Notes: a model not told the origin generated them from the letters alone. A stretch of 64,000 nt of DNA from Nocardia huaxiensis (GCF_013744875.1 NZ_CP059399.1:744001-808000); one strand, 5' to 3'; positions 19,962-31,434 are shown, numbered from the stretch's first letter. Made by a program: numbers and translations.

Positions 19962-20528
19962 ATGAACGCGCTTCGCATTGCCGCCCTGGTGGCCGCGATC
20001 CTGTCCACGGGCCTGATCGCGGGACTGTTCTACGGCTACGCGAATTCGGTCATGCCGGCGCTGAACCAGGTCGACGATCGCACCATGATCGACGTGATGC
20101 AGCGCATCAACGTGGTGATCATCAATCCGGTGTTCATGATCGGGTTCATGGGCACCGTCGGTTTCTCGATCCTGGCGGCGGCCCTGCACCTGGGCAAGGA
20201 CCAGCGCGCCACGCTGATCTGGATCGGAGTCGGCCTGGTGCTCAATCTGATCGCCTTCGCGGTGACCTCGGGCCTGAACGTGCCGCTCAACGACCAGCTG
20301 GCCGCGGCCGGTGACCCGGCGCAGATCACCGATCTGGCCGCGGTGCGCGCCCAGTTCGAATCCTCCTGGGTGCGTTGGAATATCGTCCGCGGCGTGCTGC
20401 ACGGCCTGGCCTTCCTGGTGCTCTGCGGCGCGCTGTTCGTGTCCGGTATGCAGCGCGGTGAGGCGAAGGCGCAGGGGCCGGTGCAGTCCGCGGCTCCGGT
20501 CGCGGCCGCGCAGAACTGGGCCCGGTAG
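19962..20528 (+). CDS. DUF1772 / anthrone oxygenase-like membrane protein
   Basis: A 188-residue membrane protein with four hydrophobic segments and the DUF1772 pattern GLFYGYANSVMPALNQVDDR, VDVMQRIN-like helix and LNVPLNDQLAA followed by WVRWNIVRGVLHGLAFLVL. The family name comes from fungal anthrone oxygenases; bacterial members are uncharacterised. ATG 19962 has AGGAGAT upstream. Just before it, ACTGT-AA-ACAGT (19906-19917) is a short palindrome in the promoter region. A strong terminator follows. Confidence 0.8.
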   Translation: MNALRIAALVAAILSTGLIAGLFYGYANSVMPALNQVDDRTMIDVMQRINVVIINPVFMIGFMGTVGFSILAAALHLGKDQRATLIWIGVGLVLNLIAFAVTSGLNVPLNDQLAAAGDPAQITDLAAVRAQFESSWVRWNIVRGVLHGLAFLVLCGALFVSGMQRGEAKAQGPVQSAAPVAAAQNWAR

Positions 20529-20549
20529 CGCCCGCCGGTTTCGCCGAAG

Positions 20550-20578
20550 CGCCCGCCGCATCTCGCGGCGGGCGTTTT
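20550..20578 (+). terminator. Rho-independent terminator
   Basis: A perfect 10-bp stem CGCCCGCCGC / GCGGCGGGCG with loop ATCTC, followed by TTTT. It ends the DUF1772 gene. Confidence 0.9.
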
Positions 20579-20716
20579 CGCGTTTCCGGAGCCCATCTGT
20601 GGGCCGTAGCCGAATTGTTGGAGTAACGCGTTGTAATAGTTACCCGCTGGTACGGCCGTCAACTGCGATGTTCCCCCGTTACATTGCCCGAAACGCGTTT
20701 CAATTTGGAGGGGTTC

Positions 20717-21676
20717 ATGCAACGGCTGCGTCAACGGCGCGTGCCGCGATCAGTGCTGGTTCTGGCGGTTCTCACCGCGTTATGGGCCACAGTGAGCGGT
20801 ACCGCGCGGGCGGAATATCCCGTCGACTACAACTTCTTCGCGGGCATTCCCTACGAGCTCGCGAATCCGGGCGGCTCCCTGCCCGGCTCCAACGACTGGT
20901 CCTGCCGCCCCAGCGCCGCGCATCCGAATCCGGTGGTGCTGCTGCACGGCACCGCCGGTGGCGCCCAGACCAATTGGGGCGCGTACGTCCCGCTGCTGGC
21001 CAATGAGGGCTACTGCGTCTTCGCGCTCACCTACGGCGCGCTGGATGTGCCCTGGCCGTTGTCGGCCATGGGCGGTATGCGCCCGCTGTCCGAAAGTGCC
21101 GCGCAGGTCACGACTTTCGTGAACAGCGTGCTGGCCGCGACCGGAGCCGGGCAGGTGGACTTCATCAGCCACTCGCAGGGCAGTCTGGTCGGCAACTACT
21201 TCGCCAAGAGCCCGGAAGGCGCGGGCAAGGTCGGCGCATTCGTCTCCATCGCGGGCCCGTGGCTGGGCGCGTACGGCGAGCAGATGGACGTCTGGCGCAC
21301 CATCGGGCAGCGGCTGGGCGTCGCGGCCGAGGATCTGGACAGCATGGTCTCCGGCGGAATCTGCATGCCGTGCAGCGAGATCATGGGCGGATCGGCCTAC
21401 ATGCGGGAGGCGAACGCCGACGGCGTCTATGCCCCCGGCGTCCGCTACACCAATATCGCCACCGTGTACGACGAGATCGCCTACCCGTACACGAGCGGTC
21501 TGGTCGAGGGCCCGAATACGGTGAACATCGTGGTGCAGGACGGTTGCCCGGCCGATTTCTCCGAGCATCTGGCCATCGCGGGCAGTCCCCGGGCCGCCGC
21601 GTACGCGCTCAACGCCCTCGATCCGGCGCATCCGCGACCGGTTCCGTGTGAGTTCATCCCGCCCTTCACCGGGTAG
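20717..21676 (+). CDS. Secreted lipase/esterase (alpha/beta hydrolase)
   Basis: A 319-residue exported lipase. The N-terminal signal peptide (basic MQRLRQRRVPR, hydrophobic VLVLAVLTALWATVSG, cleavage near TARA-EY) is clear. The fold shows the oxyanion HGTAGG in VVLLHGTAGGAQTNWGAYVP and the nucleophile Ser in DFISHSQGSLVGNYF. This matches actinobacterial EstA/class 2 lipases of about this length. Several Cys residues suggest disulfides. ATG 20717 with GGAGGGG at 20707. It probably hydrolyses external lipids or esters. Confidence 0.85.
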   Translation: MQRLRQRRVPRSVLVLAVLTALWATVSGTARAEYPVDYNFFAGIPYELANPGGSLPGSNDWSCRPSAAHPNPVVLLHGTAGGAQTNWGAYVPLLANEGYCVFALTYGALDVPWPLSAMGGMRPLSESAAQVTTFVNSVLAATGAGQVDFISHSQGSLVGNYFAKSPEGAGKVGAFVSIAGPWLGAYGEQMDVWRTIGQRLGVAAEDLDSMVSGGICMPCSEIMGGSAYMREANADGVYAPGVRYTNIATVYDEIAYPYTSGLVEGPNTVNIVVQDGCPADFSEHLAIAGSPRAAAYALNALDPAHPRPVPCEFIPPFTG

Positions 21677-21700
21677 CTCGCGGCGCTGTTCGCTGTGGGC

Positions 21701-21729
21701 GTAGCCGGGTCGGAAACGAACCCGGCTAC
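21701..21729 (+). terminator. Terminator of the lipase gene
   Basis: A perfect 10-bp stem GTAGCCGGGT / ACCCGGCTAC with a 9-nt loop, 24 bp after the stop. No T-run. Confidence 0.7.
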
Positions 21730-21918
21730 AGGCCCGTTATGGATGAATGAGTCACGTTGTCGCCTGTTCGCAATAGGGTGGACGGACGACGTGCGTGACC
21801 CCTGCCAACTAGAGTGGAGGCGGGGGATGCAACCCCAGGGCTTCATGGCAGGCTGGCGTCAGTCATAGGCACTGAAGCGCCGGATGCCGTTGATAGCGGA
21901 GCAGGAAGTGAGGGAGCG

Positions 21919-24468
<2,550 letters not shown>

Positions 24469-24485
24469 TCCGGCAGGTTCGACCA

Positions 24486-24524
24486 CGGAAGCCCCGCTCA
24501 TCCTCGTGGTGGGCGGGGCTTCCG
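24486..24524 (+). terminator. Terminator of clpC1
   Basis: A perfect 12-bp stem CGGAAGCCCCGC / GCGGGGCTTCCG around a 15-nt loop, 17 bp after the stop. Confidence 0.8.
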
Positions 24525-24605
24525 CATACCGGGACCCGAAAATCAGTGGCGGCCGGACAGTCTCTTCACGGATGCTCGAAACGAGTCATCCGATGAAAGG
24601 ACCCC

Positions 24606-25397
24606 ATGCTCACCGACAGTCAGGTAGCGGACTTCATTACCGACGGATTCGTGAAGCTGGAGAACGCCTTCCCCCGTGAGGTGGCCGAGGCCGGACGCGA
24701 GATCCTCTGGAAGGCAACCGGCTGCGACCCGGACGACCCCTCCACCTGGACCCAGCCGGTGCACCGCTTCGGCGATTTCTCCATGTTCCCGTTCGTGGCC
24801 GCCGCCAATACCCCCGCATTGCGTGAAGCGTTCGACCAGCTGGTCGGCCCGGGCCGCTGGTGGCCGCGAAACAGCTTGGGCGGCTTCGTCATCCGTTTCC
24901 CCAGTGATCAGAATCCCGGCGACGACGGCTGGCACGTCGACGCCAGCTTCCCCAGCGACGACCCCGACGCGGAACCCTTCGACTACCTGCGCTGGCGGGT
25001 CAATCTGACCTCGAAGGGCCGCGGCCTGCTCATGCTCTTCCTGTTCTCCGATGTCGAGCCCGATGACAGTCCCACCCGCATCCGGGTCGGCTCCCACCTG
25101 CGTCTCGCGAAAGCCCTGGAACCGTTGGGCGACAAGGGCGCGGCCGTCGTCGACGAACCTCTGGTCGAGGTCTACAACTCGACCGCGGACCTGCCCGAGG
25201 CGTACGCCACCGGCCGCGCCGGCGACGTCTACCTCTGTCATCCCTTCCTGGTCCACGCCGGCCAGGCTCATCACGGCAAGAACCCGCGTTTCCTGGCCCA
25301 GCCTCCGTTGCAAACTCTGGAACCGTGCGTCCTGGACCGCCCAGACGGCGCGTATTCGCCTGTGGAACAAGCGATTCGGCTGGGGCTGGGCAAGTAG
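24606..25397 (+). CDS. Phytanoyl-CoA dioxygenase (PhyH) family protein
   Basis: A 263-residue Fe(II)/2-oxoglutarate-dependent oxygenase-like protein. The metal-binding pattern is visible: His and Asp in DDGWHVDASFP and the distal His in YLCHPFLVHAGQAHHGKNPR, the latter also carrying an Arg suited to 2-oxoglutarate. Bacterial PhyH proteins act on varied small molecules, so the substrate cannot be given. GAAAGGA lies upstream of the ATG. It converges on the flavin oxidoreductase gene with 9 bp between. Confidence 0.8.
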   Translation: MLTDSQVADFITDGFVKLENAFPREVAEAGREILWKATGCDPDDPSTWTQPVHRFGDFSMFPFVAAANTPALREAFDQLVGPGRWWPRNSLGGFVIRFPSDQNPGDDGWHVDASFPSDDPDAEPFDYLRWRVNLTSKGRGLLMLFLFSDVEPDDSPTRIRVGSHLRLAKALEPLGDKGAAVVDEPLVEVYNSTADLPEAYATGRAGDVYLCHPFLVHAGQAHHGKNPRFLAQPPLQTLEPCVLDRPDGAYSPVEQAIRLGLGK

Positions 25398-25406
25398 TCC
25401 GAGTGC

Positions 25407-26195
25407 CTACCGGAACCGGGCGAGGATCGGGGCGAAGGCTTGGGCGAGTTCGCCGGGGACCAGCAGTTCGTCGATGCCGTACTTCTCGCGGCGCTGTTCG
25501 AGCAGGGCGGCGGCCTCGGCGGGGTCGCCGGGCAGGAGGGCGGCGGCATTGGCCTCGCGCAGCCGCTCGATGGTGATTCCCATGTATTTGCTCATGTAGA
25601 AGGGGATCTGGTCGCCAACAGCGACGGCCTGCAGGCTGAAGCCGATGGGGCGGTCGGTGTGATCGCGTACGGTGGCGACGATCTGGGCGAGGTCGTCCTC
25701 GGTGGCGGTGGGGTCGACGGCGAGATGGACGCGATCGGCGAGTTCGGCTGCCGTGGCCAGCATTTTCGGTCCGGAGGCCGCGATCACGATGCCGGGTGCG
25801 GGTTGCACGGCCGCCCGCACCGCTTCGATGGTCTCGATCAGCTGCCGCCGCCGCTCACCGGCGGAACCCCAGGTCACGCCGAGCTTTTCGGCTTCGGCCT
25901 GGGCGTCGGGGCGTCCGGTGCCCATGCCGAGTTCGAAGCGTCCGTCGGAAAGTAGTTGCAGCGCAGCGGTTTCCCGCACGGTGGCGGCGGCGGTGCGCAT
26001 CGGGGAGGCCAGGACATTGGGGCGCAGGCGGAGGGTGCTGGTGACTGCTGCCGCTGCCGCCAGGGCCGGGAACGGTGACGGCGTGTACAGCGTGTCGGGC
26101 AGCAGTACCGTGCCGTAGCCCTGCTGTTCCGCGGCCTGTACCGCGCTAACCCATTCGGCGCCGGAGCGGGGTGCGAGGACGATTCCGAAGTTCAT
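25407..26195 (-). CDS. LLM class flavin-dependent oxidoreductase
   Basis: A luciferase-like monooxygenase fold protein of 262 residues. Typical elements are the N-terminal MNFGIVLAPRSGAEWVSAVQ, ETAALQLLSDGRFELGMGTG and IVIAASGPKMLATAAELADR. Such enzymes use FMN or F420; the substrate is unknown. Two ATGs are possible: 26195 is preferred because GGAG lies 7 nt upstream, while 26201 would have a 1-nt spacing. It is divergent from the VWA gene. Confidence 0.8.
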   Translation of the reverse strand: MNFGIVLAPRSGAEWVSAVQAAEQQGYGTVLLPDTLYTPSPFPALAAAAAVTSTLRLRPNVLASPMRTAAATVRETAALQLLSDGRFELGMGTGRPDAQAEAEKLGVTWGSAGERRRQLIETIEAVRAAVQPAPGIVIAASGPKMLATAAELADRVHLAVDPTATEDDLAQIVATVRDHTDRPIGFSLQAVAVGDQIPFYMSKYMGITIERLREANAAALLPGDPAEAAALLEQRREKYGIDELLVPGELAQAFAPILARFR

Positions 26196-26259
26196 GCTCA
26201 TACTCCGAGCATGCGCCGATCCGATTGTCGCGGAATCGGTTCGGAAGCGGTGATCCGGC

Positions 26260-26277
26260 TACGTCCGGATACGTACG
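26260..26277. promoter_or_regulatory. 18-bp shared motif, copy A
   Basis: TACGTCCGGATACGTACG, 17 of 18 positions identical to the copy at 28972-28989. It lies in the divergent promoter region between the LLM and VWA genes. The two copies flank the response regulator/histidine kinase gene pair, so it is a candidate response-regulator site. Confidence 0.5.
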
Positions 26278-26309
26278 CCAAGGACTTGACCCGGTGTTTC
26301 ATAAGGTCG

Positions 26310-26323
26310 CGAGCGTACGCTCG
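26310..26323. promoter_or_regulatory. 14-bp perfect palindrome before the VWA gene
   Basis: CGAGCGTACGCTCG, centred 42 bp upstream of the VWA start codon. A possible operator; nothing more can be said from sequence. Confidence 0.35.
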
Positions 26324-26358
26324 AGGACATTCATCTGCGTCCGCTCGGGGGGTACACA

Positions 26359-27006
26359 ATGACAGATCCGGATCTCACACTCATCGCCGTTCTGCTGGAT
26401 CGGTCCGGTTCCATGCAGACCATCAAGTCCGATACCGAGGGCGGTTTCGCCGCCTACATCGACCAGCAGCATCAGGTCCCCAAGCGGATCGAGGTGACCC
26501 TGGCCCAGTTCGACACCGAGTACGAACTCCTCTACGCCAACCGCCCGCTGCACCAGGTCCCCGCGCTGGACCTGAAGCCGCGCGGCATGACGGCCCTCTA
26601 CGACGCAGTGGGCCGCCTGATCACCGATGTCGGCGCCGAACTGGCGGCCCGCCCCGAGCCCGCCCGCCCGGGAACCGTCATCGTCGTGGTCCTGACCGAT
26701 GGCCACGAGAACTCCAGTAAAGAGTGGTCCCACGCGGCGGTGAAGGCCCTGATCACCCAGCAGCAGGAGATCTACCGCTGGAACTTCCTGTTCCTCGGCG
26801 CGAACATGGACGCCGTAGCCATCGGCACCGGCATGGGTTTCGGCCCCCAGCAATCCATCACCTATTCCACCGGCTCCCGAGGAGTCGAAGGCGTCTTCCG
26901 CGCCGCCTCCGCCTACACCGCCCGCCTGCAGGCGGCCCCGCCCGGCTCCCGCCTCGTCGACGGCTTCACCGACGAGGAACGCGAACAGTCCAACCCCGGC
27001 CGCTGA
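26359..27006 (+). CDS. VWA domain-containing protein
   Basis: A 215-residue cytoplasmic von Willebrand factor A domain protein. The metal-ion site is complete: LLDRSGSMQTIKSD (DxSxS), Thr in PRGMTALYDAVGRL and Asp in VVVLTDGHENSSKEW. No signal peptide or membrane segment. Stand-alone VWA proteins of this kind occur in stress (tellurite/calcium-type) loci, but no partner genes of that system are here. ATG 26359 is preceded by a G-rich site ~7 nt away. Its stop abuts the response-regulator stop with no gap. Confidence 0.82.
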   Translation: MTDPDLTLIAVLLDRSGSMQTIKSDTEGGFAAYIDQQHQVPKRIEVTLAQFDTEYELLYANRPLHQVPALDLKPRGMTALYDAVGRLITDVGAELAARPEPARPGTVIVVVLTDGHENSSKEWSHAAVKALITQQQEIYRWNFLFLGANMDAVAIGTGMGFGPQQSITYSTGSRGVEGVFRAASAYTARLQAAPPGSRLVDGFTDEEREQSNPGR

Positions 27007-27669
27007 CTACTGCCAGCCGGGGCGGACCAGGCCGGATTCGTAGGCCATGACGACCAGCTGGGTGCGGTCGCGGGCGTTGAGTTTCAACAGGATTCGGCTG
27101 ACGTGGGTGCGGGCGGTGGCGGGGGACATGTAGAGGCGTTCGGCGATTTCGGCATTGGTGAGGCCCTCGGCGACCAGGGTCATGACTTCGCGTTCGCGGT
27201 CGGTGAGTTCGGTGAGGTCGGCGGTGGGGGCCGGTTTGGCGTGGGTGGCGAATTCGGCCACCAGGCGTTTGGTGACGCTGGGGGAGAGCAGGGCTTCGCC
27301 GCCGGCGACGACTCGGACGGCTTTCACCAGGTCGGCTGGTTCGGTGTGTTTGACCAGGAAACCTGTTGCGCCGGAACGCATTGCCTCGAACACGTATTCG
27401 TCGAGTTCGAAGGTGGTGAGGACGACGACCTTCACGTCGGCGAGGGCGGGGTCGGCGGCTATGGCGCGGGTGGCGGCCAGGCCGTCGAGAATCGGCATGC
27501 GGATATCCATGAGGACCACGTCGGGGGTGAGCTCGCGGGCCAGGGTGAGGGCCTGCTCGCCATTGTCGGCCTCGCCGACCACCTCGATATCGTCCTGGGC
27601 GTCGAGCAGAGCGACGAAACCGGCGCGGACCAGGGCCTGATCGTCCGCGATGACGACTCGAACGGTCAC
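27007..27669 (-). CDS. NarL/LuxR-family response regulator
   Basis: A 220-residue two-component regulator. The receiver domain has acidic Asp9/Asp10 and phosphoacceptor Asp55 in DVVLMDIRMP, followed by a LuxR-type HTH (LTDREREVMTLVAEGLTNAE, then SPATARTHVSRILLKL). GTG 27669 has AGGAGG 5 nt upstream. It is 30 bp downstream of the kinase gene, so the two form an operon. The likely targets are the flanking ABC exporter and VWA genes, both of which carry the shared 18-bp motif. Confidence 0.92.
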   Translation of the reverse strand: MTVRVVIADDQALVRAGFVALLDAQDDIEVVGEADNGEQALTLARELTPDVVLMDIRMPILDGLAATRAIAADPALADVKVVVLTTFELDEYVFEAMRSGATGFLVKHTEPADLVKAVRVVAGGEALLSPSVTKRLVAEFATHAKPAPTADLTELTDREREVMTLVAEGLTNAEIAERLYMSPATARTHVSRILLKLNARDRTQLVVMAYESGLVRPGWQ

Positions 27670-27699
27670 GGTGCCTCCTGATGCGCGGACATGCCGAAA

Positions 27700-28920
27700 C
27701 TACGCGGCGGGTTCGGGGTGTGCCAGATGGACGGGCAGGCGGGCCTCCACGTGGAAGCCGCCGTCGGGCTTGGGTTCGGCCAGCAGTCGCCCGCCCAGGG
27801 CGGTGGCGCGTTCGCTCATGCCGACGATGCCGTGGCCGCCGCTGGGGGCGGTGCTCACCGGGGTGGTGGCGGGGCGGGTGTTGTCGATCGCCACGAACAG
27901 CCGCTCGGGTGAATACCGCACGGTGACAAGGACACTCGCGCCGGGAGCGTGCCGCACCACATTGGTGAGGGATTCCTGCACGATGCGCGCCGCCGCCACG
28001 TCCACCACCGAGGGCAGCCGTTGCGGGACGCCGGTGACGATGCTGCGCACCTCGAGTCCGGCGGTGCGGGCCGGCTGGATCAGCCCCTCGATCTCGCTGA
28101 TGCGCACTGTCGGCGCGGTCGGCGCGGGCACGGTGGCGGTGCCGGAGCGGATGGAACGCAGCAGCGCGTTCACCTCGCCGAGTGCGTCCTTGCTCGCGGA
28201 CTTGATGGCCGACAGCGCCGTCGCGGCCTGCTCGGGCTTGCGGTCGAGCAGCTCCAGCGCCACCGAGGACTGCACGTTGATGAGCGAAAGACTGTGTGCC
28301 AGCACATCATGCAGTTCACGTGCGATGGCCAGGCGTTCCTCGCTGGCCCGGTGTTCGCGCTCGGCGAGCTCGCGAGCGCGTTCGGCCCGCTCGCGTTCCC
28401 GCTCGGCCTGCTCGTTGCGGCGCGCCTCCTCCTCGCGTTCGCGCCGGGCGGCGACGGCGAGGCCGCGTTGCCGGATGCCCTCGGCAATGGCGATGAGCAC
28501 CACCAGCCAGGCCAGCAGCCCGAACTCCTGCCACACGGTGGTGTCGTAGCCGCGCCACCCGGGCACCGGCCACACCATGAGCAGATAGCCGACGCCGACC
28601 AAAGGGTAAGTGGCCCAGCGGGATCCGATGATCCCCGCGGTCAGGAAGGCGATGATGAGCGAGAAGAAGACCGGTCCGTAGCCGTATCCGACGAGCAGAT
28701 ACGCGGCGCTGACCGCCAGCACCCCGTAGAACACCGGATGCGGGTACCGCCGCCGCACCGTGAGCAGCAGTGGACCGGCCACCAGCAGCGCATATCCGAG
28801 TGCGTCGAGCGACCGCAGGCCCGTCTGATTGTGATTCGCGGCGACCCCACCGCCGACCTGCACCACGGCGACGATCAACGCCAGCAGTACGTCCCACCCT
28901 TGTGCGGACATCTTCCCCAT
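27700..28920 (-). CDS. Sensor histidine kinase (HisKA_3 type)
   Basis: A 406-residue membrane sensor of the NarX/DesK group. Four or five transmembrane segments occupy residues ~10-145, then a Glu/Arg-rich coiled coil, the HisKA_3 phosphoacceptor in AIARELHDVLAHSLSLINVQ, and a HATPase domain with GGHGIVGMSERATALGGRL. ATG 28920 has TACCGT 6 nt upstream on the minus strand, so a leaderless mRNA is likely; an alternative ATG at 28911 lies almost on top of GGGGAAG. Divergent from the ABC exporter, a common arrangement for membrane-stress sensing pairs. Confidence 0.9.
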   Translation of the reverse strand: MGKMSAQGWDVLLALIVAVVQVGGGVAANHNQTGLRSLDALGYALLVAGPLLLTVRRRYPHPVFYGVLAVSAAYLLVGYGYGPVFFSLIIAFLTAGIIGSRWATYPLVGVGYLLMVWPVPGWRGYDTTVWQEFGLLAWLVVLIAIAEGIRQRGLAVAARREREEEARRNEQAERERERAERARELAEREHRASEERLAIARELHDVLAHSLSLINVQSSVALELLDRKPEQAATALSAIKSASKDALGEVNALLRSIRSGTATVPAPTAPTVRISEIEGLIQPARTAGLEVRSIVTGVPQRLPSVVDVAAARIVQESLTNVVRHAPGASVLVTVRYSPERLFVAIDNTRPATTPVSTAPSGGHGIVGMSERATALGGRLLAEPKPDGGFHVEARLPVHLAHPEPAA

Positions 28921-28971
28921 AGCTGCACGGTAGCGCTGTACGCTCCGAATCGGCAGCGCCTCGGGCCGAAA

Positions 28972-28989
28972 TACGTCCAGATACGTACG
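28972..28989. promoter_or_regulatory. 18-bp shared motif, copy B
   Basis: TACGTCCAGATACGTACG, one mismatch from the copy at 26260-26277, 57 bp before the ABC ATPase start. Downstream bases repeat CGTCC, giving a direct repeat of ATACGTCC-like units. Confidence 0.5.
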
Positions 28990-29046
28990 TCCGATCGCGC
29001 GCCGCGGCGGATGTGTCCGTGCAGGTCGGAGCGGATTCTTGAAGCC

Positions 29047-29943
29047 ATGAACGAAGCGATTGTCACCACCGACCGGTTGACCAAACGCTACGGCTCCCAC
29101 ACCGCCGTGGACGCCGTGCGCATGAGCGTCCGCCGCGGTGAGATCTATGGATTCCTGGGCCCGAACGGCGCCGGCAAGACCACCACGCTGCGCATGCTGG
29201 TCGGCCTCATCCGCCCCACCGAGGGGACGGCGACGGTGCTCGGCCGGCCGCCCGGCGATCCGGAAACCTTGCGCCGCATGGGCGTTCTCATCGAGGGCCC
29301 GGGCTTCTACCCGTATCTGTCCGGCCGCGACAACCTGCGGGTCATGGCCCGCTACCGTGGCGTCGGCAAGGACGGCGTCGAGGAGGTCCTGGACCGGGTC
29401 GCCCTCACCGCCCGCGGTGACGACAAGTTCCGCACCTATTCACTCGGCATGAAGCAGCGTCTCGGCGTGGCGGCGGCCCTGCTCGGCCGCCCCGACCTGC
29501 TGATTCTGGATGAGCCCACCAATGGCCTGGATCCGGCCGGTATGGCCGAGATGCGGGAGCTCATTACCGGTTTGGCCGCCGACGGGCACACCGTCGTGCT
29601 GTCCAGTCACCTGCTCAGCGAAGTGCAGGAGATCTGTGATCGCGTCGGCGTCATCTCCGGTGGACAGCTGCTCACCGAATCCACCGTCCGGGAATTACGC
29701 GGCGCCGCATCGCTTTTCGTGCGCGCCGAACCCCTCGAACTGGCCTTCCCCGCGGTGCGTCGCGTGGTCGGAGACCGGTCCGCGCTGCTGACCGCCACCG
29801 GCATCAGGGTCGATGCCGGCGTGGCAAAGGCGCCGGCGGTGGCGCGCGCGGTGATCGAGGCGGGCGCGGACCTGCTGGAACTGCGCACCGATGAGAAGTC
29901 CCTGGAAGAAGTGTTTTTCGAAATGACGGAGACGGCGAAATGA
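29047..29943 (+). CDS. ABC transporter ATP-binding protein
   Basis: A 298-residue ATPase of the drug/antibiotic (DrrA/CcmA-like) export group. Walker A GPNGAGKTT, signature YSLGMKQRLGVAAAL, Walker B LLILDEPTNGLDPAG and switch His in VLSSHLLSEVQ are intact. The C-terminal ~80 residues form the domain typical of this group (LEEVFFEMTETAK at the end). The ATG at 29047 lacks a strong ribosome site. It overlaps the permease by 4 nt (ATGA). Substrate unknown; the two-component system alongside suggests induction by a membrane-active compound. Confidence 0.92.
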   Translation: MNEAIVTTDRLTKRYGSHTAVDAVRMSVRRGEIYGFLGPNGAGKTTTLRMLVGLIRPTEGTATVLGRPPGDPETLRRMGVLIEGPGFYPYLSGRDNLRVMARYRGVGKDGVEEVLDRVALTARGDDKFRTYSLGMKQRLGVAAALLGRPDLLILDEPTNGLDPAGMAEMRELITGLAADGHTVVLSSHLLSEVQEICDRVGVISGGQLLTESTVRELRGAASLFVRAEPLELAFPAVRRVVGDRSALLTATGIRVDAGVAKAPAVARAVIEAGADLLELRTDEKSLEEVFFEMTETAK

Positions 29944-30788
29944 ACGACCTGATCTCGAGCACCCGCGCGGAACTGCTGCGGCTGCGCAAGTGGCCCGCCT
30001 TCTGGATCGTGCTGGGCGTCTGGATTCTGCTGAACCTGACGTTCGCGTACCTGTTCAACTACCTGGCCTACACCACCGGCGACAGCTCCCGCATGTCGAA
30101 CGGCCAGCCGCGAGAAGTCTTGTTGCAGTTGATGCTTCCCGCTGCCGTCCCCGAGGTCTTCACGCAGGGCATGGCCATGTTCGGCGGCGCGCTCATGCTG
30201 GTGCTGGGTGCGCTCGCGGTGGGCAGCGGCTACGGCTGGGGCAGCTGGAAAACCGTTCTCACCCAGGGGCCTTCGCGAGTCGCCGCGCTCGGTGGCATGG
30301 TGAACAGCCTGGCGGTGACGGTGGTGTCCCTGGTGGTCGTGGCCTTCGTGGTCGACACCGGCGTGGCGGCGCTCATCGCCGCCACCGAAGGCCAGTCCCT
30401 GGCGCTGCCCGCCGTGAGTAAGATCCTGGCCGGAATCGTCTCGGGCTCAGCGATTCTGGGCATGTGGACGTTGGCCGGGGCCTTCATCGGTGCGATCGCC
30501 CGCGGCCCGGCGCTCGCGGTCGGCCTGGGTCTGGTGTGGGTGCTGGTGGTCGAGAACCTGCTGCGGGGTGTGGCCGGAATCTTCACGCCCATAGAGGTTC
30601 TCACCGATTACCTGCCGGGCACCGCCGCCGGTTCCCTGGCCGGTTCGATGCGCACCACGGGCGGTCCGGCCACCCCGGGTGTCGTCGACATTCTCACCCG
30701 CACGGAATCGCTTGTCGCCCTGGCGGTTTACGTCGCGATCTTCGCGGCGGGCACGGTTTTCCTGATCCGCCGTCGTGACATGGTCTAA
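29940..30788 (+). CDS. ABC transporter permease
   Basis: A 282-residue integral membrane protein with six predicted helices and a long extracytoplasmic loop after the first. It resembles ABC-2-type permeases of two-gene exporters. Translationally coupled to the ATPase. Its 3' end overlaps the convergent TetR gene by 4 bp. Confidence 0.88.
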   Translation: MNDLISSTRAELLRLRKWPAFWIVLGVWILLNLTFAYLFNYLAYTTGDSSRMSNGQPREVLLQLMLPAAVPEVFTQGMAMFGGALMLVLGALAVGSGYGWGSWKTVLTQGPSRVAALGGMVNSLAVTVVSLVVVAFVVDTGVAALIAATEGQSLALPAVSKILAGIVSGSAILGMWTLAGAFIGAIARGPALAVGLGLVWVLVVENLLRGVAGIFTPIEVLTDYLPGTAAGSLAGSMRTTGGPATPGVVDILTRTESLVALAVYVAIFAAGTVFLIRRRDMV

Positions 30789-31390
30789 CTCAATACGCCG
30801 TGGGCGAGCCTGCCGAGCGCGGTCTTGATCTCTTCCGAGGTCAGGCCGCGCTCCTTCTGGTGCAGGTACACCTCCGCCGCCAGCGGCGCGAGCAGCGGCT
30901 CGACGAGCGAATCGGGTTCCGGCACACCGGCTTCCGTCGCCAGCGTGCGCACGTGCACCCGCCAGAACTGATAGGCCCCGGTGGCGAAGCGCGCACTTCC
31001 GGTTTCCGCGCCGAGCACCAGATTGGCATGCGCGTCCAGCAGGTCGATCATGGCGGCGTAGAAGGCGGCGAGCCGTTCGGCCGGTGGCGCGCCCGGCCCC
31101 AGCGGCGGCGGCCCGGACAGCAGCTGTTCCTGCACTGTGCGCTCGTACTCGTCCAGCAGCGCGACCGCGATCGAGACGACGTCCGGATACCGCCGATACA
31201 GCGTGCCGCGCCCGACCCCGGCGGCCTTGGCGATGTCGTCCATGGTGACGCCGCGTGGGTCGCGCTCAGCGAACAGTCCGGCGGCGGCCTCCAGGATCTT
31301 GGCTCGATTGCGGGCTGCGTCCGCTCGTTCCGCGGGTGCGGTTCCGGGTGTCGAGGGCTGACCGAGCAGCGGCAGATCGGCGGATTTCAT
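30785..31390 (-). CDS. TetR family transcriptional regulator
   Basis: A 201-residue repressor. The N-terminal HTH is GVTMDDIAKAAGVGRGTLYRRYP (read in two parts: GVTMDDIAKAAGVG and RGTLYRRYP), with a variable ligand-binding C-terminus. The ATG at 31390 is preferred over an in-frame GTG at 31435 because that GTG lies within an operator-like palindrome. It is divergent from azoR-sugE and two matching palindromes lie between, so it should repress that operon and itself. Inducer unknown. Confidence 0.9.
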   Translation of the reverse strand: MKSADLPLLGQPSTPGTAPAERADAARNRAKILEAAAGLFAERDPRGVTMDDIAKAAGVGRGTLYRRYPDVVSIAVALLDEYERTVQEQLLSGPPPLGPGAPPAERLAAFYAAMIDLLDAHANLVLGAETGSARFATGAYQFWRVHVRTLATEAGVPEPDSLVEPLLAPLAAEVYLHQKERGLTSEEIKTALGRLAHGVLS

Positions 31391-31419
31391 GAGGTCACTG
31401 TAGCTCGGAAGGGAATAAG

Positions 31420-31434
31420 TGGACAAGATGTCCA
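31420..31434. promoter_or_regulatory. TetR operator candidate O1
   Basis: TGGACA-AGA-TGTCCA, extended to AGTGGACA/TGTCCACT at 31418-31436, a perfect 8-bp dyad with a 3-nt centre. It lies near the predicted promoter of the TetR gene. Confidence 0.75.
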
